Source of the DNA: Megaleporinus macrocephalus
Lineage: Eukaryota > Chordata > Actinopteri > Characiformes > Anostomidae
DNA: 64,000 nt
Assembly: GCA_021613375.1 (NCBI GenBank)
Contig: CM038706.1
Coordinates: 25,675,366-25,739,365 of the forward strand
Direction: 5' to 3'
Shown: positions 47,011-58,366 of the stretch, piece after piece
Layout of the letters: the number at the start of each line of letters is the position of its first letter
Numbering within the stretch: position 1 is the stretch's first letter
The notes under the pieces: generated by a model
The model's database searches: none
Told to the model about the DNA's origin: nothing
Seen by the model: only the letters and a program-made list of their open reading frames with translations
Program-made: the position numbers and the translations under genes

Positions 47011-47159
47011 GCTGCTCTAAAATGCAGGTGCGTGGTTAAAATAGGATCCACCTACAGAATAAACCTCTTTGTGTTTCAGTTTATATTCAACTTATTATAA
47101 TCTCACATAGTGCACTGAATTTAAATAATTCAAGACATATTCCTTGTAAATATCTAAAG

Positions 47160-47505
47160 GCAGGAGTTGGCAACATGCAACTCCTGAGCCACATGCACAG
47201 CTCCACAGCTCAAAGATCGCAGCTCCACAGCACAATTTTTAGGAAAAAGAAATCAAATAAAAGAGTCCTGCAGTAAAATAAGGCTTTTCTGAGCATTCTT
47301 TCACTGAACTTAAATCCAGAAGATCATTGCTCAGCTTGTTGTTCACACAGCAATGCAGACAATAGAAAAGAAAGGAATGATTTGAGAATAGACTCATTTG
47401 CATTTGCATGTTCTCCAGACGGCTTCCTGATATGTTTAATCTGCAACAAAGAACTGCCAACCACCAAAACGTTAACCATTCAGAGAGCAAGAGGAGCTAA
47501 AAAGT
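47160..47505 (+). mobile_element. hAT fragment: terminal repeat and half BED finger
   Basis: GGCAGGAGTTGGCAACATGC, followed by CTCCTGAGCCACATGCACAG, resembles the left terminus of hAT elements that start CAGGGGTCGGCAACC. About 220 bp on, the plus frame 47,382-47,591 contains DGFLICLICNKELPTTK, the CxxC half of a BED-like finger. The His half is absent, because the frame continues without the expected HxxxH. I infer a decayed 5' end of one hAT copy. Confidence 0.4.
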
Positions 47506-48088
47506 GTTCACTAGGCATTTCTCTGCCGATTGCAGTGCTTCAAAGGTCAGATATTGAACATTATTATCGAATTCCCAAAAACTACAGATAAAAAAAATCA
47601 TGTCTCAGTAAGGCCGCTGAGGGTCAAAGTTGGATACAAGTTTGAAAGATTCCAGGGTCAGTATCTTTGGTTCCCTGAAGACCAGCCATGCAATCAGGGT
47701 TCTCTGCTGACCTGTGGAGTTTGGCTTTGTCAAAGATTTTTCATATTGCATTCTTCAGCGATTAGCCGACATGAACTTTCATCACATAAATGTCAAGTTT
47801 AAAAAATCATAGCTTGTGAAACTTCATCATATCATCACACATGATGCATCTTAGCTTTTTGCATTGCAGTTGTCTAGTGGCTGCCTTTTTTATTTTTTTG
47901 CCTCGTCTGCCATTGTGCTGAGACATATTAGGAGCTGAGATGTTAAAATGTTACATCAATAAAATGAACATAAAACATTGTATTCTGAACTACTTCAGTA
48001 GAATGGCCAATATTAGACATTCAGCTATCAGTGAGTTGATGTTTATGCACAGCTGAAACTGCATCATACTCAAATTACATCATACTGT
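47506..48088. other. Unique DNA, nothing recognised
   Basis: A plus frame at 47,530-47,802 has no motif. Confidence 0.45.
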
Positions 48089-48277
48089 ATATCATCGCTG
48101 TCCAATAAAAAACATTCAATGTAAGTCAATGGAACCAGAAGTTTTTCCAAGCTCTGAAACGTTTCTATTGATCCAGTCATCATGAAATTTTCACACAATG
48201 TAAGCAGCAGCTGTCATGTTCCAATAATATAGAAAGATAAAAATGGACATGTTTTTATTTGGACAGCGATGAGACTG
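48089..48277 (-). mobile_element. MITE copy D, inverted orientation
   Basis: Left end CATCGCTGTCCAATAAAAAA and right end GTTTTTATTTGGACAGCGAT form near-perfect inverted repeats. The middle, reverse-complemented, contains CATGATGACTGGATCAATAG and GGTTCCATTGACTTACATTG, as in copies C and E. Length 189 bp, no coding. Confidence 0.8.
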
Positions 48278-48621
48278 TATATTTGACTTTTTTGTGTGAG
48301 GCATATACTCAGCTGTTTTCCCCACCTTGTCTGTAGCTCTACACCACACTTTATTGATCTACCTACTGTTTGAAAGGATGTAGACATAGCACACATGAAG
48401 CACAGACAATTAAATCACCATAACCAGCCATTTCCTTTCACAATCAGACATAACAGAACTATGGCAGTCAGTGTTCTCCTGCAAGCGTGTTGAACTTGAA
48501 AGATGCGGTGGCCCTTAACTTGGAGCAGGGCTAGCCTTTGCTGTGCCAGCTGGTAGTGGTGTGTGTGATGAGGAGACCTTCAGTGGAATTGGACACTACA
48601 GTGAGGAGAAATTTGTCAAAA

Positions 48622-48690
48622 GAAATAAAATAAATAAATAAATAAATAAACAAATAAATCTTTTTGCACCTTCAACAAATAAATCTTTTT
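48622..48690. repeat. (AAAT)n run plus 22-bp duplication
   Basis: An AAAT/AAAC-rich run is followed by ACAAATAAATCTTTTTGCAC, and a close copy of this segment repeats at once. Confidence 0.85.
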
Positions 48691-49745
48691 GCACCTCAGC
48701 TGTTCTGCTGAGTCACCATCGCTGCCTGGACACCAATCATACAACCACAACAGCTGGTTGGCCTCCATGGCCTGAACTCTTGACAAAGCAGAAAAAAGTT
48801 TTCTCTCCTAATATCAAACTAACGAACAAGCCATGAGTTTGTTAGGTGCATAATGACCCTTAAAATGAAGCTCCCCATGACTGATGAAAATAAAAGAGCC
48901 ACTGAAAGCTAGACTGATGAGGAAAACAAGTGAAAGGGAATTTAATTTCCACAGACAAATCAAGCATCAGCCTTCCATATGTGGGTGATTTCCCGCAGCT
49001 CGGGAGGAGAGACTTATCTGGGTCACATTCAGCATGATGTTCCGGTAAACACTTTTCAGAGTTCAATATTTTGTAAACCAGACATATGAAACGACATCTG
49101 CTCCAGTCATGCTATTTCTAACAGCGATGTTCTGCGCTGCTTTCTTTTTTTTCTCTCTCTCTTATTTCTTTTTGACTGAACTTGACCCAGCGCTCACAGA
49201 GGTGCTCAGGATGTTGTTGGTGCAGGCAGAGAAAAAATTTAGACGCTTAAATCCGTGAAATAAAAATTCCGCAAAGAAACAGCACTGAGCAAAACTTTGT
49301 AGGGCCTTTTCCATGCATATTCTTTTCACACAACTTTGCAAACATATTCTGGTATGTGGTGCAGCAGAACAGATATTAGAACTAATGAATGTACTTCCTA
49401 TCTTGCATTTTGATTGTGTGGCCCTCACTTTTAACGCTACCTAGAGAGTTCTTTGGTATGCGTCTTCATTGTAAACGTGAATAGATTTCACCTCGAACCA
49501 AAAAGAACTTCCAGAATAGGACATGTACACAAATCGAGTTCTGCTCTTTGAAAACAGTTTCTCTGACAGAGATGCTTTCAGGCATTTTCCTTTCAAAAGT
49601 CTGAGGCAGATGCTTTTGAAAACAAGATTCAAAAGAAACTCTGTGTTTCGCTAGATTCTTTGGACCTCTGGAAAGAGGGTGTCTGAAGGAAGGAGGAGGT
49701 TTTGCTGTGAATATGATTTCAACTTTGATACCAAGCCTGTTGTAT
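48691..49745. other. Repeat-free unique DNA
   Basis: No element is recognised. The block 48,830-49,060 is compositionally even and repeat-free, a visual candidate for conserved non-coding DNA only. Minus frames at 49,162-49,632 are without motif. Confidence 0.35.
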
Positions 49746-49840
49746 CAGGGATGCTCCGATTCCACTTTTTTCCTTCCGATATTAATACCGATACCAGATT
49801 TTTACTGTATTGTTTGTTACTGATTACTGATTACTACAGT
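49746..49840 (+). mobile_element. hAT-type left end
   Basis: CAGGGATGCTCCGATTCCAC followed by CCGATATTAATACCGATACC is the typical left terminus of teleost hAT elements (CAGGGATGCTCCGATC with repeated CCGATA motifs). No right end (GATCGGAGCATCCCT) was found, so it is a truncated copy. Confidence 0.5.
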
Positions 49841-50142
49841 TAGGTTTATAATAGGTTGTTTGCAAACCATGTTGCTATGGTATGAACTACAGATGGCGGG
49901 CAGGAAGTGATTTTCCACGTAGGGGGCGCTATCACACTCTCTTAAAATGCCCATGGTTTACATTGTTTACAGTCACTCACAACCAACTAAAAAACTTTTA
50001 TCAAGTACCAAAAGTTGTTGCTCATTAGGAATAAAACTAGAAACTGACCAAAAAGCAGCAGCAACAACAGCTTGCATCATCTGCAGTTAGAGTGAGGCTG
50101 TTGTTTTAAATTTATCAAGAGTTCACAGACCAACTGTTCATA

Positions 50143-50331
50143 ATACAATACTCACTCTTACCGAATGCACGAGGGTGAAGTCAGTTATTCACCACTTTTT
50201 CCTATCCACCTTAAATAGTGCCTCAGGTATCACAATGTTGGCTAACTGCTGCACCACTTAAGGTGAATCGGAAAAGTGGCTGACTAAGCTGACTTCACCC
50301 TTGTGTGGTTGGTAAGAGTGAGTATTGTATT
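50143..50331. mobile_element. Foldback MITE, arms about 78 bp
   Basis: The left arm begins ATACAATACTCACTCTTACC and contains GGGTGAAGTCAG, CCACTTTTTCC and ATCCACCTTAAATAGTG. The right arm, reverse-complemented, begins ATACAATACTCACTCTTACC and contains GGGTGAAGTCAG, GCCACTTTTCC and ATTCACCTTAAGTGGTG. Only about 30 bp lie between the arms. The inner motif is shared with the foldback at 7,461-7,575. It is a strong DNA or RNA hairpin. Confidence 0.85.
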
Positions 50332-50357
50332 TTTGATGGTAGGTTTAAGGAAAGACC

Positions 50358-50395
50358 CAACGGCTAACAACGGCTAACAAACGGCTAACAAACAA
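50358..50395. repeat. Short tandem repeat of CGGCTAACAA(A)
   Basis: Three copies of an 11-12-base unit. Confidence 0.9.
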
Positions 50396-50914
50396 GCGAT
50401 ACCTCAATACTTTAGGATGTATTTATTTATTTTTCTGAGCAGAAGAAAGTTCTTATATATGCTGCCTTGATATCAGCTAATCATTCAGTTAATTTAAAAA
50501 CACCCTTCATAACATATAGTGCCATATGTTAGAGCCCAATATTATATTGGGGTCTAGCATATGCTGTAATTTGTGTTTCTCTTGTAAGTCTGTCTAAACT
50601 AGCACAGCACAGGCTCCTCACATCCATAATGATTTTCACTTACTGGTACTGCTTACTGCTAACTGGATTTCAAACATTGTCGGACTGACACAAAGTAAAA
50701 AACAACATATTAATGCATTGTAAGTGGCTCGAGGTAGACCCACGCTGCAGATCTAGTCAGTCATCTGACATTTATTTTCAGAGACTCCCAACATTTTATT
50801 GGAGTTGACAAGGGGTCTTGAATCCTCCAGGAACCCACCTTGGTATCCACACAATGCTATCATATTGAACAGTAAAATAAACCCATATAAGTTATAGAAT
50901 GTTTACTTTAACTT

Positions 50915-51540
50915 AAGCTGATTTTATTAGAATGTCTATATATATCCTTTTTATTGCTTTTGCGATTACTGTACCAAAAGCAGAAATGAACATATTAAGT
51001 ACTTGGTTACAAATGACAAACGGCTCAAATCTAAATCGAATGGACATCACCACAGGCTGAATATCTTTCTCGGCAAGGATGAGCCAGGCTTGTAATCCAG
51101 CCCTCAGTCTGTGAAATGCAAGCTCAGCAGGGTTCAGGTCGGGTGAAAGCTCCATAAATGCTCAGGCAGTATGTTTCAGATCATCGTCCTGCTGCAAGCT
51201 GAGCCTGCCGGTGAGTTTTAAGCACATAAGAGCAGATAAGATGCTTCTATACACTCCATAATTCATCCTCCTGCTGCTGCTGCTGCTGTTGGCAGTCACA
51301 TCAATAAAGACAAGTGAGCCTGTTTCTCTCGCACCCACACATGGCCATGCCACCAAGAGATGATGCTCTGAATATTTTTTTCGCTTATTTACCTCCACAT
51401 GCTTCTCTTTCTGTCACTCTCGTGCAGGTTAATAATCGGCTTATCTGTCCGCGAGTAACCTTTCTGTTCTTGAAGTGTATCACTACTTTACATTAGAAGG
51501 CCACGCAGAGTATTATTGATCTGTTCAACAGTTCAACCGT
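50915..51540 (-). pseudogene. Tc1-like transposase relic
   Basis: The minus frame 51,398-51,162 reads ETGSLVFIDVTANSSSSSRR, then YGVYRSILSAL and LQQDDDLKHTA-stop. This is the region around the second catalytic residue of a common teleost Tc1-like transposase (usually QxDNDPKHTA). The second minus frame, 51,155-50,913, gives SPDLNPAELAFHRLRAGL, which carries the third catalytic residue (Glu), then the C-terminal part. About 30 codons between the two are lost, so the spacing cannot be measured. A (CTG)n run at 51,271-51,288 has lengthened the Ser stretch. The first catalytic Asp and the helix-turn-helix region are not recognisable. Confidence 0.8.
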
Positions 51541-51783
51541 TTCTTCTTCATCATCAAAAATATTTTGGTCTGCCAGGTTATGTCGTATTTTTAAACTCAC
51601 CACTTTATGTACCAATCAACTGATTTGAAACATATCCATGTTTTAGCCTGGCCTTCTTCACCAGCACAGTCTTCAGTAGCAAACCACAGATGCCACATAA
51701 ACAATTTACACTAGCCCTTATGTTTACTTTAATTACCAATGCAATGGCACACAGTTATCCAAGATAGAGCCAACTATCAACTT

Positions 51784-51999
51784 ACATATCGTTGCTGTTT
51801 TCTACATCATTTAAACACGGCAATGGTTTTTACCTTGTGAAAATTTTATAACTAATAGACCAATAGAAGTGCTCCAAAATAGCTTGGAATAAATTCTGGT
51901 TCCATTGACTTACATTGAAAGTAAAGTATGTTTATGGTCTCTGCTGTAAAGTTGCAGCTTTGGAAATACTTGTTTTTCATTGGACAGTGACGATATGGT
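51784..51999 (+). mobile_element. MITE copy E
   Basis: The right end TGTTTTTCATTGGACAGTGA is well preserved; the left end TCGTTGCTGTTTTCTACATC is decayed. The middle has GACCAATAGAAGTGCTCCAA, CTGGTTCCATTGACTTACAT and CAGCTTTGGAAATACTTG, as in copies B-D. Confidence 0.7.
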
Positions 52000-52114
52000 T
52001 CCCATAAAATGGGGAGAGTAACGATAGATGTACATACCCTTGAATCAAAGCCGACAACCTGAATGTTCACTTTAATTTAACTTAGAGATGCAGTCGCTGC
52101 ATATAAGCCACATA

Positions 52115-52809
52115 CCTGATGTCACAGGCCATCAAAAGAATCCATGGCTCTTTTCCAGACACAGCAGATACACCGCCTTTGTGGAAGGGCATCCAGGCTA
52201 TCACCAACCACAGAAGTCTTTTGTGTCCTGCCTTAATGACTATCGTCCAGTCACACTTATTTCCGTCATCATGAAGTGCTTTAAAAGGCTCATCATAACA
52301 CATACAATAGCCCTGCTGCCTCCTTCATTGGACCCGACATCTGCAGCACCATCACACTGAACACAAGAGCACCCTAAGGTTGTGTCCTTAGCCCCTGTTG
52401 TTCACCCTGCACAGCTCTAACCACATCATCAAATTCGCCGATGACGTGAACGTGGTTCAGTGCAGCAGCTTAAGCATGTGTGCCTGCTCCCACCCTCACT
52501 CTGTCCTACTGCGGGACAGTAGCGAGCTGTATCACAGCCTAGTATGGGAGCTGCACCTCCAGGGAACGCAAGACCCCACAGCAGATACTGAGGACAGACG
52601 AAAGGGTTACTGAAGTCTCTCTCCCCTCTGTCATGGACAGTTACACCACACGCTGCATCTACAAAGCCACCAGCGTGACCCCACTCACCCCTCCCACACT
52701 CTCTTCTCCCTTTTGGCTCCGCAGCATTTAGGCCTCTATTGCCAGGCTGGGGAACAGCTTCTTTCCCCAAAATATCAGACTCCTGAATCAGCATCCACCC
52801 AGAATTGTC

Positions 52810-52812
<3 letters not shown>
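52115..52812 (+). mobile_element. CR1/Rex-like LINE, reverse transcriptase relic
   Basis: Plus frames give [20 protein letters not shown] (RT start), LNTRAP-stop-GCVLSP, then HIIKFADDVNVVQ (52,430-52,460) with the catalytic FADD intact. After a large internal loss come TTRCIYKATSVTPLTPPTLS and ARLGNSFFPQNIRLLNQH, the C-terminal end of ORF2. Stops and frameshifts abound, and only about 700 of some 3,000 bp remain. The coding relic ends directly at a CA microsatellite. Confidence 0.8.

Positions 52813-52844
<32 letters not shown>
52813..52844. repeat. (AC)16 microsatellite at LINE end
   Basis: A perfect AC dinucleotide run immediately after the LINE C-terminal relic. Confidence 0.95.
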
Positions 52845-52845
<1 letters not shown>

Positions 52846-52848
<3 letters not shown>

Positions 52849-54342
52849 TGGTTTAAATAAGTAAAATTAGTTACTAAAAAATTGGGTGTATTTCTTGTAA
52901 TGGAATCTTTTCACAAAATATAAGGAACACTCTAGGAACTCACAAAGAACATGGATTTAGAAGGATAGATGGATTTCTTACTATGAATTTTTCATTTTTG
53001 TTTAAATCACTAGATTTAATAGCCATCAAAGCCCCTCATGACTGTCTGTAACCTAATGTTAGCCTAATATCTGGCAATCGTGGTTTGACTACCTTTCAAA
53101 CATGTCTACATGATTAACTGTGGAATTTGTAAGATTTATACTTAAAAAGGACCGGCTTTGATGGTGACTAAAAGACGCCTATGTAATACCACTTTGTACC
53201 TCAAGAGGTAATGGTGTCTCATTGTAGCATTGAGTTGCTTCTGGCGAGAAACCACGTTCAGCAGCAAACAGAAGAAGTGACATAAATAGAAGTAAACCAG
53301 GAGGTAACACTGGCGCTGTTCAATCACTGAAAGTGCTTTTGGTGAGTAAAGAGATGAAGTTTGACCCCGAAGAGGGATCCTTCTAGACTGGTAAGTAAAG
53401 AGTTGTAGATATAAACATTGAGGAGGAGTGACTGACATTTGACTGACACTTGATATTACAACCTACTGGTCATTTGTTTGGAGTATGAATTTAACAGGTA
53501 ATGACATCTCTTTTCTAGGGCATGAAAAGAGACCACTTCTGGTGTCAGCTAGTCACAGGACTAGTCTCAGGCATTCAAAGACACCACTAAAATCATTATT
53601 CATTTCAAAGCCAAAATGAAACAATAAGCACCCAATAAAACTTTATATACTATCCACCTACTTACAGTGTGCACCGTCTGTTTCACATGCTCTCTTTAAC
53701 TGAGGAATGGCACAGGGCAAGTTATACCATTAAAATCTCTTATTTGCTGAGATTTCATCTCCCAGCAGAGGCAAACAGCATCAGGAGTTTTAGAGGAGCT
53801 CAAAACAGCTGTTAATCGGTTTAGTCTGAAGGAATGACCTTTCCGCTGCAGAAGTGCATACCTCCTCTGCTAGAAACAGAAGCTCATCTACATTATGAAA
53901 AAAGTGACTCAGTTATTTAGCTAATATTTTCAAGTGTTTTTTTTTCTGAACAGCAACAACAAATGTAGGAATTTACATTTCATTAGAAATACATTGTAAT
54001 TCATATGCTTTACATATGTTCTCATGTTATTTTAGATATAATGTGCTGTTGCATCTATACAAATTAGGCTGCTAAGAATTTAGGTCAGATGCTACTACAC
54101 TGTAAACAAGTCTAAAAAGAGAAAACTAATTGAGGTGTTAATTCAGGTGGATGATCTGAGTTTCCTAATTTTCATTTGTGCTGTTTTAATGAATCATTTG
54201 TTCTAGTTTATCAGGCACAAATGAGCCATCTGTTCTGGATTATCATAAACACGTCCCCTCTGTTCTGTTCTGAAGTGAGACTTTCTTTCTTTTGTTTTTT
54301 CTCATACTGGATGCAGGCACTGAACACAACGGGATTCATTCA
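52846..54342. other. Unique DNA, nothing recognised
   Basis: A minus frame at 53,142-53,438 has no motif. No element ends are recognised. Confidence 0.45.
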
Positions 54343-55655
54343 CCATCATCCAAGCCCAAATCAGAAAAAGTTGGGACAGTATGGAAAACGCTAATAAAAT
54401 TACAACTCTGTGGGTTTTTTACATTTCCTGTTATGTTTATTTCAATACAGACAGTATGAACAAAAGATGTTTTAACTTCATCTAATTTATTAATATACAT
54501 CCATTTCTGCTTTCCAGGCCTGCAACACATTTTAAAAATTCTCCACACATTCTCAGGCCAGTCCAGTACCTGCTTCCTCTTCTTTCGCAGTCATGCATTC
54601 GTAATGTGTGCAGCTTGTGGTTTTGCATTGTCTTGTACATCCCTGGAAAGAGTCTTCCTAGAGACAGCATATGTCACCTACTGTACTTTTCTGCATTAAT
54701 GATGCATCACAGAAGTGTAGATGAACTTTGCCAAAGTTTGCTGACACACTGACCCAGCACCATAGACAGTCCCTGGCTTTAAGACTTGCTGGTGAAAAGT
54801 CTGGATTTCATCTTTGGTCTAAAACACACAGTATTCATGAATACTGATTCTGACCACAGCACACATTTCGACTGTGCCACACTTCTACTGGACATGGTTA
54901 ACGTTAGGCTTTTGTTTTGCTCAGAAACGTTTTAGGTGGTGCTTGTGAATGTAAGTCTGTATTGTCATGCTTGACTAAGGTTTGCCAGAGTAATCCATTG
55001 CCCATGTAGTTGGCTGACGGTTCTTGATGCAGTGATCAGAGATCTCAGGTGTTCAGCCTAGGCATGTGTCATTTCCCTCTACACACTTAAATTCCTTTAG
55101 ATTCCTTGAATCATTTAATAATATTATGCAATGCTGGGGGAGAAATATGCAAATCTCTTTCTGTCTTTCTTTAAGAAACTTTATTTTTAAACATATTTCT
55201 CACGCATTTGTTGACAAAGGCAAGATCCTCTTTCCATCTTAGCTCCTTCTTTTGTCAGTAGTGCTCTTGTACCAAATCATGATTACAGAACACTGCATTT
55301 TTTAAATATGTGCTTTTTCCATACTGTCCCAGTGTGGGCAGTTGTGTTCTGAAGGTTAGGGATCAGGTCTTGTGACCGGAAAGTTGCCGGTTCATTCCCT
55401 GGGACTGGTAGGCCACGACTGAAGTGCTCTTGAGCAAGGCACCTAACCCCATCTGCTCCCCAGGCTCCATGGATAGGGCTGGCCACCGCTCCGGGCACGT
55501 GTGCTCACTGCCCCCTTGTGTGTATGTTCACTAGTGTGTGTATGTGTGGGTGTTTTACTGCATGGATGGGTTAAATGCAGAGGTCAAATTCCGTTGTGTG
55601 CAAACACATGAGGCTAATTCTAAATTCTAAAGTGTTTTCTGATTTGGTGATGTAC
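54343..55655 (-). mobile_element. Tc1-like transposon relic, nearly full length, SINE inside
   Basis: The left terminal repeat has CCCAAATCAGAAAAAGTTGG and GACAGTATGGAAAA. The right one has TTTTTCCATACTGTCCCA, is interrupted by the SINE, and resumes at 55,632 as GTGTTTTCTGATTTGG. On the minus strand the transposase order is visible: TTTGTTGACAAATGCGTGAG (near 55,215) and the helix-turn-helix region, then VQDNAKPQAAHITNA-stop-LRKKRKQVLDWP, which keeps the second catalytic Asp. This is fused to ENVWRIF: about nine codons (SPDLSPI-like) that precede the final Glu are deleted. Many frameshifts. Without the SINE it is about 1.0 kb, shorter than the usual 1.2-1.6 kb. Confidence 0.85.
55333..55631 (+). 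mobile_element. tRNA-derived SINE
   Basis: The head shows a pol III promoter: an A-box-like segment (GTTCTGAAGGTTAGGG, about 55,344-55,361) and a B box GGTTCATTCC (55,389-55,398). The body is the common teleost type: CTCTTGAGCAAGGCACCTAA, CCCCATCTGCTCCCCAGGCT, CCACCGCTCCGGGCACGTGT and GCTCACTGCCCCCTTGTGTG. The tail repeats TAATTC/TAAATTC. It is inserted in the right terminal repeat of the Tc1 relic, so it arrived later. It would be transcribed by RNA polymerase III and moved by a LINE. Confidence 0.88.
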
Positions 55656-58361
55656 TAAGTTTCTTCTCCCGAGATTTGTTCCCAAGAAAAATCCTAAGAA
55701 AAAGTCTATATCAGATTCCATCTTGATGCCTTGCAGTGTGCACAGATTCTGTTCTTACCTAAGAACCAATTCCAAATCAGAAAGCGAGTGATTGAAAAAG
55801 TAGGTTTTAAGGAGAAGTGTTTTCTTTAGATCGGCTGTTCAATGAGGCCCCCTGTGATCAGAATACCAAATTTCTCAGCAATCTTGGGTAGAAATGCTAA
55901 TGACATTTTTTTATTGCTTATTTATTTCACAGTGGCAGTAAACAGCACAAGCAGGATCCCACTGCTGTATCATTACTAAGGAAAGAACAGCAAGTCTGCC
56001 GCCTGCAAATGATGCTGGACTGAGGCTAAACCAGAGACTCTTCAATAAAGCACGATTTAATAATTCACAGTGAATAATTCATAAACTTATAAGACTGTAA
56101 GGATATAATTCAATTCAGGCTCTCTCTCTCTCGCTCTCGCTCTCTCTCTCTCTCTCTCTCTCTACACTACTCTTTAATTAGGCCATCCATTAATGATGTC
56201 CTGCCAAGCTGTTGATCACACTTCATTTAATGTAAAAAACTAATAGATTATACACCGCACTTAGAACAGAGAGGCGGAATCACTTCACACCGCTCTCAAG
56301 TGTACATTTTAATGAGTGTTATTTGAAATAACTGTGTAATTGCTGGACTGCAGGGCCGACATTACAACAATTCTTACAGTATGCTTTTAAAAGGAAAGGT
56401 CTATCCCAAGGGTCAGAGTGGATATTAGGTTTACTCTCTGATAGCATGTGGTTAATAATTATACCAATGAAAGTAATGTAATAGAGGTGAAGTAGTCACC
56501 TCTGGCATATCGTTTCTTTGCAAATGGGGGTGTGGAGAGTCTCCCATTGGCACAGAGTTGAGAACCACATGCAGTCATAAACAAAAAAGATACAACAGCA
56601 TCCGAAAATCCATCACAAAGAAAGCAGCAAAACATTAACAAGTGAGCCTGAATACGGATGACTGAAAAAATCTCATTGGCTGGAACAGATACGTTAGTGT
56701 AGGTATGGTTAGGTGGCAGTTGTTGACACTAGGCACTCATATAAGAAAAGTCAATAATAAACTAATTAATTAATTACATTTATCACATAAATAAAACAAA
56801 AGGAAAATGGCCAGAAAAGGCCAAATGTTTTGACCACAACAAACAATGAGAAACAGTAGGACAACACTAAAGCATCAAAATCTAACACTCAACAAAACAA
56901 CTGAATGTTTGTTCTGCCAGTCTGCACAGAGCAGCAGAAGATCAACAGTGAAAAAGAGTCCAAAGTCAATATGGAGGTATTTTATGGTTTCTGTAATGAA
57001 CATTAGAAAAGCAATTTATGATCTCTGCCTGTTCTGAATATCAAGAGGAGGTAGAGCACCCAATAACTTCTCCATTATATGTGTGATACCTCACAGCAAT
57101 CTGTCTGATATACAGAATTCAGCAGAACAGCAGACGTTAATATCATCTGTAGTATCAGTTTTTGCAATGACATTCACAAACAACAGCCAAAGTACAAAAT
57201 ATTACTAAAAATAATGGAATAATTGCCTCGAATTACCAAACATTCTCTATTGTGTGTTTGTGCCACTATCTGTTGACCAGTTTGGCTTTTTTTTATGATG
57301 GACACTCACTCAAACCTGTTCAGCAGGCTAATAAGACATCGCAGAAAGAGTCTTCAGTCTACTAAACCTGCTAAATCGTCCTCAGAAACACTCTAGTAGA
57401 TTGCGGTACTTGTGTTAGAGCAGCACTTTGCATCAGAATGACACTGTGTGTCTCTGAGTGTATCAAGTAAAGCTTTGTGAAATTTTATCTGATTTCTGTT
57501 TTTGTAATTGGTGGGTTGCTATATTTTGCTGTGCTCTTTTGTCTGTATGAAGTCTATTCCTGGAGAAACGCTTGACTATTTTGTTTGGGTAACAAAGGGA
57601 CTCTTGATGCATTAGGGCTTTTGTTGCTATTAAACCCGAATACTCTGCACCTTAAATGTTCGAGCAAACCTCCCTCTGTGGCAGCGCAATAGAAGAAACT
57701 AATGCAAAATAGGTCAGCTTTAATTGGTATCCTTTAAAAAAGAATAGAGGCCAAACGCAGAGAAGGATGCTGAGGTTTCCTTCAGTGCTGAGAAGAGCCT
57801 GTGTATGCAGCAGGGTATGAGCACTAGTTGTTAGGGGAATCACTCAGGCAGCAGCATGTTCTGTGCCCACCCACTCTTCTCTCATTCTTCTCAAACATCA
57901 GAGGGACCACACAGCACATGGAGAATGATTGACAGGTAGCTCAAATTTACACTTCACGGAATGAAGCAGTGTCCACCTGCTTTCACTAAAAAAAAAGAAA
58001 TGAAAGTGCTTAATTTCAATGTGTACATCGTTTGCACGTATGTTAAATATGTTACAACAACAGAAGGTTTTCTGTAAGTTAAGTTAAAGAGTGCAACTCA
58101 CTGCGAAGGTGCTCAGCACTGTATTACATGAATCTTTCTTATGCATAGTTCTGAAACATACAGTCATTTAGCATTAAGTATTAAATATTAACACTCTCCC
58201 AATTGTATATTTAACAGTTTACAGGAGTAAACAAAAGTTTTAGTTTAGGTCAGATCCCCTTGTAATCTGTACACTCTTAAAAAGAACCCACATAAGCATA
58301 ACACTGGTCTTGTTGGCTTCTGGTCAATCTCAAACATGAGCATGTGATCCTTTTTTACATT
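55656..58361. other. Unique DNA with a CT microsatellite
   Basis: No element or exon is recognised over about 2.7 kb. Short frames at 56,459-56,641, 56,846-57,037 and 57,652-57,843 lack motifs. Confidence 0.45.
56120..56162. repeat. (CT)n microsatellite
   Basis: CT run with two TCGC interruptions. Confidence 0.95.
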
Positions 58362-58366
58362 CTTAT

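Noticed and set aside
55333..55410. tRNA gene candidate because of the A and B box
   Set aside because: The sequence continues into a standard SINE body and tail, and the tRNA-like part does not fold into a full cloverleaf by eye.
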